Below, piece after piece: positions 9,472 through 17,238 of a stretch of DNA of 34,819 nucleotides. Below the pieces are notes generated by a model. It did not search any database. It had not been told where the DNA came from and worked only from the letters and a program-made list of their open reading frames with translations. The translations under genes and the position numbers were made by a program. Location: positions 1 to 34,819 of the forward strand of contig ONMV01000019.1 in the NCBI GenBank assembly GCA_900319005.1, given 5' to 3'. The number at the start of each line of letters is the position of its first letter. Position 1 is the stretch's first letter. The DNA is from an uncultured Bacteroidales bacterium. Lineage in GTDB: Bacteria > Bacteroidota > Bacteroidia > Bacteroidales > Paludibacteraceae.

Positions 9472-9912
9472 ATGAAATTGCCAACAACTTATCTCCCTCA
9501 AAACATCCGTAGTGCCGTCCGCTTTATGGTGGTCGGCTTTACGGGATCGTTTGTTCAGACTTGGTTCTTCATGGCGGCGATGCTCACTTTGGGAGAGCCG
9601 GAGAAAGGTGTAACTCTCTTCTATCTGGCGTTCGGTATCGGATTTGTTTGCGAGATGATTCCTAATTATTTCTTCTCGAATTGGTATACTTTCGGTACTC
9701 GTCCGAACTGGAAGAACGCGGGTGGCTTTCTGTTCGCGCGTGCAATAAATCTTGTCATACAATTTGCTTTGCTGCCTTTCATGGTGGCGCATTTCTCGAA
9801 TTGGAGGGATGATATCATCAGTCTGGTTGTAATATTCCTTGCTGGATGTATCAATTATCTGATTTGTCTGCTTTTCTTTAAAAAACCAAAGGATGAAAAT
9901 ATACAAGGCTAA
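9472..9912 (+). CDS. GtrA-like membrane protein
   Basis: A 146-residue protein with four likely membrane helices (about residues 16-38, 48-68, 85-103 and 112-133). It has the GtrA family pattern RFMVVGFTGSFVQ at the N-terminus and NYFFSNWYTF after helix two. GtrA-type proteins are thought to move polyprenyl-linked sugars across the inner membrane, but here there is no glycosyltransferase neighbour to support that. It starts 12 bp after alaS and its 3' end overlaps the guanine deaminase start by 20 bp, so the two are probably coupled. Confidence 0.8.
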   Translation: MKLPTTYLPQNIRSAVRFMVVGFTGSFVQTWFFMAAMLTLGEPEKGVTLFYLAFGIGFVCEMIPNYFFSNWYTFGTRPNWKNAGGFLFARAINLVIQFALLPFMVAHFSNWRDDIISLVVIFLAGCINYLICLLFFKKPKDENIQG

Positions 9913-11173
9913 CATCGTTTATACTCCCACGCCGGAGAAGTTCGAAATTATTCCGCATGGATATATAGTGGTCAAGTCCAACGGACTCGTAGAAGGAATC
10001 TATCGCGAGTTGCCCGAGAATATGGATTGGCGTCGGCAGGTGATGGATTTCGGAGATAAACTGCTTATCCCCGCTTTCAATGACCTCCATGTTCATGCGC
10101 CGCAGTACAGGAATATGGGCCTCGCGCTCGATCTGGAGTTGCTCCCCTGGCTCAATACCTATACTTTCCCGGAGGAAACCAAGTACGCCGATCCGGAGTA
10201 CGCAAGGCGTTTATACCGTCGTTTTGTACACGAGTTGTGGATGCAGGGCACAATGCGTTCTGCCGTCTTCGGTACAATCCATCCCGAGGCTACGCGTATT
10301 TTGGCAGACCTGTTCATTCAGGCGGGAATGGGAGCATATGTCGGACTCGTGGGTATGAACCGTAATAGCCCGGAAACGCTGCAAAACACAACGGCTGAAC
10401 TGATGGAAGGAATGAAAATGCTCAAAGCCCATCTGGATGAGCATAGCGCGAACGGATTGGTTAAACCGATCATCACACCGCGTTTCGTACCTTCTTGTTC
10501 GGATAAGATGTTAACCGCCTTAGGGCAGTATGCCGCAGAAACAGGCATGCCTGTTCAATCCCATCTCTCGGAGAACCGCTCGGAGATTATGTGGGTCAAA
10601 GAACTCGAACCGGACACCACCTGTTATGGTGGAGCGTACGAGAAATACGGCCTGTTCGGTCAGACGCCAACACTCATGGCTCATTGCTGCTACACCGACG
10701 GAGAAGAGATGGAGTTGATGCGCAAGAATGGCGTCTATGTCGTGCATTGCCCCACTTCTAATAGTAATCTTTCGTCAGGCATGGCACCTATTCGTAAGTT
10801 CCTCGATGCAGGAATAAACGTGGCATTGGGAACAGACGTCTCTGCCGGACATCATCTCTCCATGCTTCGTGTCATGCAGTATGCTATTCAGGTCTCCAAA
10901 CTGAATTATGCGCAGACCAAAGGAGAGATGTCTTTCCTCAGTCTTTCCGAAGTCTTCTATTTGGCTACCAAGGCGGGAGGTTCATTCTTCGGCAAAGTGG
11001 GATCCTTTGAACCCGGATATGAGTTTGACGCCCTGCTGATTGATGATAGATATCTGAACTTTGATAACTACACCATTCCGCAACGTCTGGAGAGATATAT
11101 TTACTTAGGCGATGACCGTGACATCAAACGTCGTTTCTGCCGTGGAGTGGAGCTGACCGAACCGGTGATGTAA
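9893..11173 (+). CDS. Guanine deaminase-like amidohydrolase
   Basis: Predicted to hydrolyse guanine to xanthine and ammonia, a purine salvage or breakdown step. The 426-residue protein fits the metal-dependent amidohydrolase fold. It has HVHAPQY (metal ligands), LLPWLNTYTFPEE, GTIHPEAT, ITPRFVPSCSD, QSHLSEN, MAHCCYTD, CPTSNSNLSSG and LGTDVSAGH. The set NTYTFPEE, RFVPSCSD and SHLSEN is characteristic of guanine deaminase rather than of chlorohydrolases, so the call is fairly specific. The start at 9893 overlaps the end of the GtrA-like gene. Confidence 0.9.
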   Translation: MKIYKANIVYTPTPEKFEIIPHGYIVVKSNGLVEGIYRELPENMDWRRQVMDFGDKLLIPAFNDLHVHAPQYRNMGLALDLELLPWLNTYTFPEETKYADPEYARRLYRRFVHELWMQGTMRSAVFGTIHPEATRILADLFIQAGMGAYVGLVGMNRNSPETLQNTTAELMEGMKMLKAHLDEHSANGLVKPIITPRFVPSCSDKMLTALGQYAAETGMPVQSHLSENRSEIMWVKELEPDTTCYGGAYEKYGLFGQTPTLMAHCCYTDGEEMELMRKNGVYVVHCPTSNSNLSSGMAPIRKFLDAGINVALGTDVSAGHHLSMLRVMQYAIQVSKLNYAQTKGEMSFLSLSEVFYLATKAGGSFFGKVGSFEPGYEFDALLIDDRYLNFDNYTIPQRLERYIYLGDDRDIKRRFCRGVELTEPVM

Positions 11174-11198
11174 CCCTCTAATCCACTAATCCCGCAAA

Positions 11199-11822
11199 AT
11201 GAAACTCATTAAGGTCACAGAAGGTCTCTCCCTCGAAAACTATCTTGAGCTGGAAACCCGGATGGTGAAGACCGTGCAGGAGCCCACGCTCTTCACATGG
11301 ATCGTTCGCCCCACGGTTATTTACGGTCGGCATCAAAGTGCAGAGGTCGAGGTCAATGAAGACTACTGCGTCTCGCACGGCATCGAAGTAGTGCAGCGAA
11401 AGAGTGGGGGAGGATGTGTTTATGCCGATGAAGGCAACCTGATGATTTCTTTTATAACGCCCTCGAAACATAGCGAACAGGTGTTCGCAGAAACACTACT
11501 CCTTATTCGCAATGCGCTTGCGTCCAAAGGAATACCTGCTGTGACGACGGCGCATAATGACATTTTGGTGGGAGAAAAGAAAGTTTCCGGATGGGCATGT
11601 TATACCACCCCGACGGGCACAATCGTGCATGGTACTATGCTTTATGATGTGAATCTGGAGGCACTGCAACAGGCTATTACGCCCACCCGGGAAAAGCTGA
11701 ATAAACATGGTGTAGCATCTGTACGGCAGCGGGTGGTCAACTTGCGGGAGATACGCGATTTCGGCGATATACAGGCTTTTCGCGCTGAATTGGAAAAAGC
11801 TCTGAAAGACACAAATGAATAA
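11199..11822 (+). CDS. Lipoate--protein ligase A family protein (short form)
   Basis: Attaches lipoate, or a related group, to lipoyl domains of dehydrogenase complexes. The 207-residue protein carries the catalytic-domain motifs QRKSGGGCVYADEGN (about residues 66-80) and NDILVGEKKVSG, whose lysine binds the carboxylate in this family. It ends soon after the catalytic domain and lacks the C-terminal accessory domain of E. coli LplA, so it may need a partner protein or may be an octanoyl- or amidotransferase; the sequence does not decide. The 3' end (codons for TNE and the stop) lies inside the period-8 array at 11811-11850. Confidence 0.8.
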   Translation: MKLIKVTEGLSLENYLELETRMVKTVQEPTLFTWIVRPTVIYGRHQSAEVEVNEDYCVSHGIEVVQRKSGGGCVYADEGNLMISFITPSKHSEQVFAETLLLIRNALASKGIPAVTTAHNDILVGEKKVSGWACYTTPTGTIVHGTMLYDVNLEALQQAITPTREKLNKHGVASVRQRVVNLREIRDFGDIQAFRAELEKALKDTNE

Positions 11823-11850
11823 ATGTGTAAATGACTAAATTGTAAATATC
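11811..11850. repeat. Period-8 array (5 units) overlapping the lipoate ligase stop
   Basis: Units ACAAATGA, ATAAATGT, GTAAATGA, CTAAATTG and TAAATATC in exact register. It shares the AAATGA word and the ATGAATAA stop junction with the array at the end of pdxA in the same operon. It ends three bases before the next ATG at 11854. Confidence 0.88.
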
Positions 11851-11853
11851 TTT

Positions 11854-13074
11854 ATGGAAATTAGTTTACGGGCGCAATCAATGCCTGAAAGTCCTATCCG
11901 TAAATTGGCTAAATATGCCGATGCAGCGAAACTGGCTGGGGTGCATGTGTACCATCTGAATATCGGTCAGCCGGATATAAAAACACCACCCCAAGCGCTT
12001 GAAGCGGTGAAGAATTTCAACCCCGAGATCTTGGAGTATTCACCCTCTCAGGGACTCAAATCGCTGCGCACGAAAATGGTAAGTTATTATGCCGATTACG
12101 GTATAGACCTCTCGCCGGATGAGATCATCATCACTTCTGGTGGCTCGGAGGCAATCATGTTCGCGTATATGTCATGCCTCAATCCAGGAGATGAAATCAT
12201 CGTTACCGATCCTTCTTATGCCAACTACATGGCGTTCGCTATCTCTTGCGGAGCGGTGGTCAAATCCGTCAAAACGGATATAAAGAATGGATTCAAACTG
12301 CCGCCCGTAGAGGAGTTTGAAAAACAAATCACTCCTAAAACGCGCGCGATCCTTATTTGTAATCCTAACAATCCCACGGGCTATTTGTACACCAAGAAAG
12401 AGATGCGCCAGATACGCGATCTCGTGCAGAAATACAATCTCTATCTCATCTCGGATGAAGTGTACCGCGAGTTCATCTATACCAAGTCGCCGTATATTTC
12501 TGCGTGTCACTTGGAGGGCATTGAGCAGAACGTCATTCTCGTGGATTCTGTCTCAAAGCGTTACTCCGAATGCGGTATTCGTATCGGTGCGCTCATTACG
12601 AAGAATAAGACCGTCCGTGAAGCGGTGATGAAGTTCTGCCAGGCACGCTTGTCGCCCCCTCTCTTCGGACAAGTCGTTGCCGAAGCTTCGCTCTCTACCC
12701 CCGAGGAATATATGCAGGAGGTTTATGACGAGTATCTTTCCCGCCGTAATTTCCTCATTGACCAACTCAACCAGATTCCGGGAGTCTTTGCTCCTGCTCC
12801 GACAGGTGCTTTCTATGTGATGGTGGAACTGCCGGTGGATGACGTCGAGAAATTCTGCAAATGGTGTCTGACGGACTTCGTTTATGCCTTTGAAAACGAA
12901 CAAGGAGAACGCGAGCGTGAGCTTGCAACCATTATGATGGCGCCCGGAACAGGTTTCTACACCGATCCCGAAGAAGGACGTCATCAGGTCCGCATGGCGT
13001 ATGTCCTCAATAAAGAAGATTTGACGAAAGCCATGATTGTGCTCCGTAAGGCTCTTGAAACATATAACGCATAA
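11854..13074 (+). CDS. Pyridoxal phosphate-dependent aminotransferase (class I)
   Basis: A 406-residue fold-type I aminotransferase, probably acting on aspartate or aromatic amino acids. It has the N-terminal LNIGQPDIKTPPQAL, EYSPSQGLKSLR, CNPNNPTGY (PLP-binding Asn) and SDEVYREF. The Schiff-base lysine is in SVSKRYSECGIRIG (around residue 235), and the arginine that binds the substrate carboxylate is in the C-terminal HQVRMAYV. An insertion near residue 340-360, rich in Glu and Arg, is slightly unusual. It ends within the start region of the pectate lyase-like gene, so the two are translationally linked. Confidence 0.88.
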   Translation: MEISLRAQSMPESPIRKLAKYADAAKLAGVHVYHLNIGQPDIKTPPQALEAVKNFNPEILEYSPSQGLKSLRTKMVSYYADYGIDLSPDEIIITSGGSEAIMFAYMSCLNPGDEIIVTDPSYANYMAFAISCGAVVKSVKTDIKNGFKLPPVEEFEKQITPKTRAILICNPNNPTGYLYTKKEMRQIRDLVQKYNLYLISDEVYREFIYTKSPYISACHLEGIEQNVILVDSVSKRYSECGIRIGALITKNKTVREAVMKFCQARLSPPLFGQVVAEASLSTPEEYMQEVYDEYLSRRNFLIDQLNQIPGVFAPAPTGAFYVMVELPVDDVEKFCKWCLTDFVYAFENEQGERERELATIMMAPGTGFYTDPEEGRHQVRMAYVLNKEDLTKAMIVLRKALETYNA

Positions 13075-14005
13075 TATTATTCTCCTCTCTCTGTTGTTGC
13101 TTTCGCCTTGTGCGCAGGCAATAACTATCCTCTCTAACGGAGCAGAGATGTCGGATAGCCTTTTATCCGCTATCCGGACGCACGATACGATCGTCTTGGA
13201 CGGATCGGCAGGGGAGTTTGTCATCGGTCATACCATCGTCCTGATGTATCTGGACCGCAAAACGATAATTGGTACGCATGGCGCTTGTCTGCGTACCCGT
13301 TTTAGGCTGACAGAGGACATACATGCCATGTTGGACTCCGCAGGAGTAATGGATCTCTCAACGGCGGGGGAGGGAGGCTTTTTGTCTAATGGGCAGTTAG
13401 TGCGTGAGCAGCGCGAACAAAAGACCCGCCAACTGCTCATTGATCGTTTCGATGATTTTAACGAGTCTTTCCGTGCTTCCGGATGTATGCAACTCTCGCA
13501 TTGCACCTATATAACCGTTCGTGGCTTGCGTTTTCAAGGACCCGGAGCGGTGGATGTCAGCGGTAATGACCTCCTTGGCATGGACCATTCCATGTATGTC
13601 TCGGTCGATAGTTGTGTCTTTATGGATGGCATGGATGGCAATCTGGATATCACTTCGCAATCCGATTCCATCACAATCACCCGTTGTTACTTCGGCTATT
13701 CCGCTTTGAGTTATGACCACATGAATTCCAACTTGGTTGGGGCGGCAGATAGGGTCGTGGCGGATAGAGGCAAACTGCATGTCACATATGCTTATTGTAC
13801 TTGGGGAGAGGGTTGTCGGCAGAGGATGCCGATGGTTCGTTTCGGTACCATCCTCTTGGATCACTGCCGTTGGGAATGTGTTACGGAGCATCCTGTTGTG
13901 GATGCGCGAAGAGAATCTACGGTCCTCATCACATCCCCTTTCTTCGCCAACAGCGTCAAAATTCCTTACCGCACTGCTCCCGATGCAAAATGTATCGTAC
14001 ATTAA
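13055..14005 (+). CDS. Secreted pectate lyase-like (PL1 family) protein
   Basis: Predicted secreted right-handed beta-helix polysaccharide lyase, acting by beta-elimination on polygalacturonate-type chains. After a signal peptide (ILLSLLLLSPCAQA) the protein shows the PL1 core: MDGMDGNLDIT (calcium-binding Asp region), SITITRCYFG (a beta-helix rung) and RMPMVRFG, the block that holds the catalytic arginine. I start it at TTG 13055, inside the aminotransferase 3' end, because that gives an ideal signal peptide; TTG 13037 is an alternative, and the first ATG (13148) would lose the signal. At about 316 residues it is short for a PL1 enzyme with no extra module. The operon's strong terminator follows. 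Confidence 0.75.
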   Translation: MKHITHNIILLSLLLLSPCAQAITILSNGAEMSDSLLSAIRTHDTIVLDGSAGEFVIGHTIVLMYLDRKTIIGTHGACLRTRFRLTEDIHAMLDSAGVMDLSTAGEGGFLSNGQLVREQREQKTRQLLIDRFDDFNESFRASGCMQLSHCTYITVRGLRFQGPGAVDVSGNDLLGMDHSMYVSVDSCVFMDGMDGNLDITSQSDSITITRCYFGYSALSYDHMNSNLVGAADRVVADRGKLHVTYAYCTWGEGCRQRMPMVRFGTILLDHCRWECVTEHPVVDARRESTVLITSPFFANSVKIPYRTAPDAKCIVH

Positions 14006-14051
14006 AATATAAAGAAATTTCTCTATAAAATCACTAAAGCTGGAAAAATAC

Positions 14052-14089
14052 AAAAAAATGACACTTTTATTTGCAAGTGTCATTTTTTT
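14052..14089 (+). terminator. Strong intrinsic terminator after the pectate lyase-like gene
   Basis: Perfect 15-bp stem, 14052-14066 with 14075-14089 (core TGACACTT / AAGTGTCA), 8-base loop, ending in a T-tract. The A-tract and T-tract ends could make it work in both directions. Its loop contains the -33 box of the next promoter. Confidence 0.9.
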
Positions 14090-14101
14090 TGTGTAATTTT
14101 G
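14071..14101 (+). promoter_or_regulatory. Promoter of the DUF4160/DUF2442 unit, inside the terminator
   Basis: TTGC (14071-14074) lies in the terminator loop; 19 bp later TAATTTTG (14094-14101) follows. Predicted transcripts start about 20 bp before the DUF4160 ATG. A tiny start-stop (ATGTAA) at 14111 precedes it. Confidence 0.75.
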
Positions 14102-14127
14102 CAGCGCAAAATGTAATAACCAATACT

Positions 14128-14430
14128 ATGCCAAAGATTTTTGAATACTTCGGATTTGTCTTTTTCTTCTATTCGAATGAACATGAGCCTATTCATGTGC
14201 ATGTCACCCATAAAGGATGTCAAAGTATTTTTGAACTTATTATGGATAATGGTGTTTTGGTAGAGATCCGAGTTCGCGAGAAGGCAGGGGAAGAACCGTT
14301 GTCATCCAAGGATCAAAAGACAGCCGAGGAATTTATTCGGAAATATAGCAAGAATATCATTACAAAATGGATTAAATTCTTTGTATTGAGGCAAGCAGTA
14401 AAAAGTACAACCATTAAAACCAAATTATAA
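14128..14430 (+). CDS. DUF4160 domain protein
   Basis: A 100-residue protein of the DUF4160 family, recognised from the N-terminal PKIFEYFGFVFFFYSNEHEP and IHVHVTHKG. The C-terminal half is lysine-rich and helical (EEFIRKYSKNIITKWIKFF). The biochemical role is not established; DUF4160 genes are very often followed by DUF2442 genes and the pair has been suggested to be toxin-antitoxin-like. The start is the ATG at 14128; a longer reading from TTG 14071 would begin inside the promoter. It lies two bases before the DUF2442 gene. Confidence 0.85.
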   Translation: MPKIFEYFGFVFFFYSNEHEPIHVHVTHKGCQSIFELIMDNGVLVEIRVREKAGEEPLSSKDQKTAEEFIRKYSKNIITKWIKFFVLRQAVKSTTIKTKL

Positions 14431-14432
14431 CT

Positions 14433-14687
14433 ATGAGCAGACTTTGTATAATAGGGGCAAAAGATGTGGGTAACTTCACTGTAGATTTGCAGTTTAGCGA
14501 CCAAACTACCCGCCGAGTGGATATAGGTGACTTCATCCGTCGTCACCCTCATCCGCAGTATAATAAGTATCTTGACCCTCGTAATTTTCGCCGTTTTGAG
14601 ATAGAAGACGGAAATATAGTGTGGGGCAAGAGTTGGGATTTGGTATTCCCGGTAGAACAGTTACACGCAGGTGTAATTGAAGGTTAG
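14433..14687 (+). CDS. DUF2442 domain protein
   Basis: An 84-residue protein matching DUF2442: FTVDLQFSDQTTRRVDIGDF, FRRFEIEDGNIVWG and WDLVFPVEQLHAG reproduce the family pattern of a small beta domain ending in a Trp-Asp-(hydrophobic)-Pro motif. The gap to DUF4160 is two bases, so they are co-translated. The pair may form a complex; a regulatory or antitoxin-like role for this partner is inference. The stop at 14685-14687 is followed at once by the strongly base-paired element at 14690-14866. Confidence 0.85.
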   Translation: MSRLCIIGAKDVGNFTVDLQFSDQTTRRVDIGDFIRRHPHPQYNKYLDPRNFRRFEIEDGNIVWGKSWDLVFPVEQLHAGVIEG

Positions 14688-14689
14688 TG

Positions 14690-14866
14690 CTACTGCTGGC
14701 ACCGACAGCGTTAAAAAGCGGTGACATATTGATATTCATGCAGTAGAGAAATCGCCAAATTCAAAGCAGTTTGAATATAAGAAACACAGAGAAACCCGAT
14801 TAGTGGTTTGCTTGTGTGTTTCTTGGGCGTTTGGCGATGCCCTCTACTGCGACAAGTGAACCACTA
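14690..14866 (+). ncRNA. Candidate structured RNA: three-way junction with crossing helix
   Basis: Helices seen by complementarity: P1a 14740-14748 with 14842-14850 (9 bp), P1b 14751-14759 with 14830-14838 (9 bp), P2 14760-14765 with 14770-14775 (6 bp), and P3 14779-14788 with 14815-14824 (10 bp, with an inner AAACC/GGTTT stem). A further helix, 14801-14815 with 14852-14866, is 15 bp with two G-U pairs and crosses P1; the last base of its 5' strand is shared with P3. The 5' segment CTACTGC (14690-14696) repeats the 3' strand of P1a (14844-14850) and could displace it. A small hairpin CACCG/CGGTG spans 14700-14723. The element ends 50 bp before an ATG. It could be a riboswitch-like leader, a free RNA, or a palindromic mobile element; strand is assumed from the flanking genes. 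Confidence 0.6.
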
Positions 14867-14916
14867 TTTTAATAAAACGGAGAATGCCGAAAATCCGATA
14901 AATCAACAATAAGAAC

Positions 14917-15219
14917 ATGATGAGTACAGCCGTGGAAAATATGTTGCAGAATCTAGTTAATAATCAGGTAGATCAAACTTACCATGGGCTCTCTTTTGTA
15001 TTCGAAGGAATTGCTGGGCAAATACACGATGATTCTATTTGGGGTATTCAAAACGACATAGATGATATAGCAGACTTTCTTGAAGATGCTTATGACGCAA
15101 GATTTCCGATTAATAACACAGCAAATAATGGAATGCAGATGCATGTACAACCTTTAGTCGTGAATGCTATAAGGTTGATAAGAAAGTATTGTCGGCTTAG
15201 ATATGGCATGAGATTGTAA
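14917..15219 (+). CDS. Hypothetical protein, 100 residues
   Basis: I do not recognise this family. The sequence is acidic in the middle (GIQNDIDDIADFLEDAYDAR) and basic at the end (IRLIRKYCRLRYGMRL), with no signal peptide or membrane helix, so it is probably a small cytoplasmic helical protein. ATG at 14917 and ATG at 14920 are both possible starts. It follows the structured element by 50 bp and would be the first gene under its control if the element is regulatory. Only about 28-35% of the bases around it are G or C. Confidence 0.6.
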   Translation: MMSTAVENMLQNLVNNQVDQTYHGLSFVFEGIAGQIHDDSIWGIQNDIDDIADFLEDAYDARFPINNTANNGMQMHVQPLVVNAIRLIRKYCRLRYGMRL

Positions 15220-15274
15220 AAGAAAAATATTAAAAAAAATGAATCGCACTACAAAATAATAAATCTAAAACATT

Positions 15275-15754
15275 ATGTTGAAATTATCATTTGAAGTCAG
15301 ATTTCAGACACCATATTCTGACTATTTTATTACAAAATTTTGGGATGAAGTGATTAATCCTTATTTAAGATTAAGTCCTAATTTGAGATTAGGTCTTCGG
15401 CTAAGAGAAGAATCGCTTGATTTTCTCTATGCCATGATTGATAACTCTGACATTCCTCCCACAAAAACAAACGACTATGGGATGTTTGGAATTACATTAT
15501 TAGGATGCTTAAATGTAGAAGATGTATTCCCTGCCGCTCAGTATGCATTTGCACTATTGAAAGGTGAGTTGAATAAAATCTCATCAAAATATAATTTAAT
15601 TATTGACTATGATTTTGAAATGGATAACTATACTGGCGGAAAAACTGACTTAATATGTTCTACTTTACAAAAGGATAATAAGGGTAATATTGATAAACCC
15701 ATCCAAAATTTTGACATAAAAAAAAGTCTGGAAGAACTCAAATTGCATTTATAA
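15275..15754 (+). CDS. Hypothetical protein, 159 residues
   Basis: Not recognised. A soluble protein with a hydrophobic-aromatic N-terminal part (LKLSFEVRFQTPYSDYF), a helical middle and a polar C-terminus; no signal peptide. A 60-base line within it contains about 28% G+C, against about 55% in a sampled line of alaS, which points to acquired DNA. The stop codon is inside a hairpin (15751-15792). It is probably co-transcribed with the genes on either side. Confidence 0.6.
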   Translation: MLKLSFEVRFQTPYSDYFITKFWDEVINPYLRLSPNLRLGLRLREESLDFLYAMIDNSDIPPTKTNDYGMFGITLLGCLNVEDVFPAAQYAFALLKGELNKISSKYNLIIDYDFEMDNYTGGKTDLICSTLQKDNKGNIDKPIQNFDIKKSLEELKLHL

Positions 15755-15792
15755 GGCATCAATTACAACAAATTATTACAATTGAGCCTTAT
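15751..15792 (+). other. Hairpin over the stop codon of the 159-residue gene
   Basis: ATAAGGC (15751-15757) pairs with GCCTTAT (15786-15792), and CAATT (15760-15764) with AATTG (15780-15784). It is not followed by a T-tract, so it is more likely an mRNA end or processing structure than a terminator. Confidence 0.5.
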
Positions 15793-15840
15793 CCAAAACG
15801 TTCATATTATATCTTCCAAAATAATCTTGTGTGAAAAAAA

Positions 15841-16119
15841 ATGGCAACAATTCATATTTCATTTCGATTGTTACAAGATGACAAACCACGTGTTATTCAT
15901 CCGGTCAGAACATATCCACCACTCTTCAGTACTGAGATTGATGAGCATCAATACACCCTATCGAATGAGATATGGGATATGATAGCAACCGAATTAAAAA
16001 GCGAAAGACTTTCAAATAGAAGAGTTGATAAGAATTCTATTACGGTAGTAATTGATACCGATGACAACCAAACTATAAATGTTCCAAGAGAAGTCATATT
16101 GTGTTGTTTTAATTCATAG
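15841..16119 (+). CDS. Hypothetical protein, 92 residues
   Basis: Not recognised. Begins MATIHISFRLLQDDKPRVIH and ends TVVIDTDDNQTINVPREVI, suggesting a small beta-rich fold; no signal peptide. AT-rich like its left neighbour. It ends eight bases before the LRR gene, so the two are probably translated from one mRNA. Confidence 0.6.
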   Translation: MATIHISFRLLQDDKPRVIHPVRTYPPLFSTEIDEHQYTLSNEIWDMIATELKSERLSNRRVDKNSITVVIDTDDNQTINVPREVILCCFNS

Positions 16120-16127
16120 AAACCACC

Positions 16128-17198
16128 ATGGCATACATTGACAAATATGGAGTAGAATTCTCCGATGACCGCAATATATTAGTGAAATGCCCTGAAAATT
16201 TTCAGGGAGAATATATTATTCCCGAAGGTGTTAAATGTATTGGAGATGGGGCTTTCTATGAATGTAAAAAACTCTTGTCGGTATCTATCCCCAATAGCGT
16301 GGTCTGTTTTGGAAATAATTCTTTCTCCTTTTGCACAGGATTGACTAAAGTTGCTATTCCCGAATGTGTAACAGACATTGGAATAGCCGCTTTTATGTGG
16401 TGTTCTAACCTATCTTCGATAACGATTAGCAACAGCGTCACTAGTATAGGAGATTATGCTTTTTTAGCTTGTTTAGGTCTGAATAGTATTGAAATTCCAG
16501 ATAGTGTTTCAAACATTGGAGAGAGGGTTTTTCAGGGATGTAATAATATCAAAGAAGTTCGTGTTCCAAAAGGACAAAAAGAACGTTTTGAGCAAATGGA
16601 AGGATTAAAAGACGTCAAGGATAAGATTGTTGAATTATCGTCTGAAAATCAAAAGTCAAGAACATGGGAAGAAGTTAATGCCGAATATCGAGCATATTTT
16701 GAGAAGAGACAAAAGGAGAACCCAAATATCCAAAATAAAAATGGTGGAACACCTTTGGAATTCCCTCCGTTTGGCATAGAACTGTCTATTCAAGAGTATT
16801 CTCAATTCAAAAAAGAGGGGCGCACTATCCACTCATGGATGTTTTGGTGTAAGAGCGGCAATGAAATACATGAGTTGGCACGTTTATATGGCCCGATAGG
16901 TGGGATAGGTCTGTCTACACCGAGACAGGGGTATTATAAAGTCGTTGAAATAGAAGGCGAAGGAAATGATACGATGTTAGTATGCTATTATAATCTTTTT
17001 TCGTCGGATGAGTTCCTTGAGGAGGAAGAAGATGAGAAAGTGCGCGTTAAGCAGAAACCGTTATTCAACAAACATTCCAGTTGTGCAGGACCAATTGATG
17101 TTGAAGATATTATTCATGTCAAATCTACCGAGTTAGTAGAAGACATTTATAATGGAAGAACATACCAGGCATACAAAATCAAATGGGAGTTTGTTTAA
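16128..17198 (+). CDS. BspA-type leucine-rich repeat (LRR_5) protein with unknown C-terminal domain
   Basis: A 356-residue protein. Residues about 28-150 are roughly five 23-residue BspA/LRR_5 repeats with the pattern IPNSV..FGNNSFSFCTGLT and IPDSVSNIGERVFQGC. Residues about 150-200 are charged and helical. The rest is a domain I do not recognise, including FGIELSIQEYSQFKKEG, GPIGGIGLSTPRQGYY and a C-terminal YKIKWEFV. There is no signal peptide or T9SS tail, unlike secreted BspA proteins, so it is probably cytoplasmic. LRR_5 repeats usually bind other proteins. The acidic stretch EFLEEEEDEKV interrupts the C-terminal domain. Its neighbours give no clear function. Confidence 0.75.
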   Translation: MAYIDKYGVEFSDDRNILVKCPENFQGEYIIPEGVKCIGDGAFYECKKLLSVSIPNSVVCFGNNSFSFCTGLTKVAIPECVTDIGIAAFMWCSNLSSITISNSVTSIGDYAFLACLGLNSIEIPDSVSNIGERVFQGCNNIKEVRVPKGQKERFEQMEGLKDVKDKIVELSSENQKSRTWEEVNAEYRAYFEKRQKENPNIQNKNGGTPLEFPPFGIELSIQEYSQFKKEGRTIHSWMFWCKSGNEIHELARLYGPIGGIGLSTPRQGYYKVVEIEGEGNDTMLVCYYNLFSSDEFLEEEEDEKVRVKQKPLFNKHSSCAGPIDVEDIIHVKSTELVEDIYNGRTYQAYKIKWEFV

Positions 17199-17238
17199 AC
17201 TGACATATATGACTTATTCGTAAAAACACCTTTTGATT

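Noticed and set aside
14690-14866. Integron attC site
   Set aside because: Imperfect palindromes between small genes suggested attC, but no GTTRRRY / RYYYAAC core pair is placed at the ends, there is only one such element, and no integrase is present.
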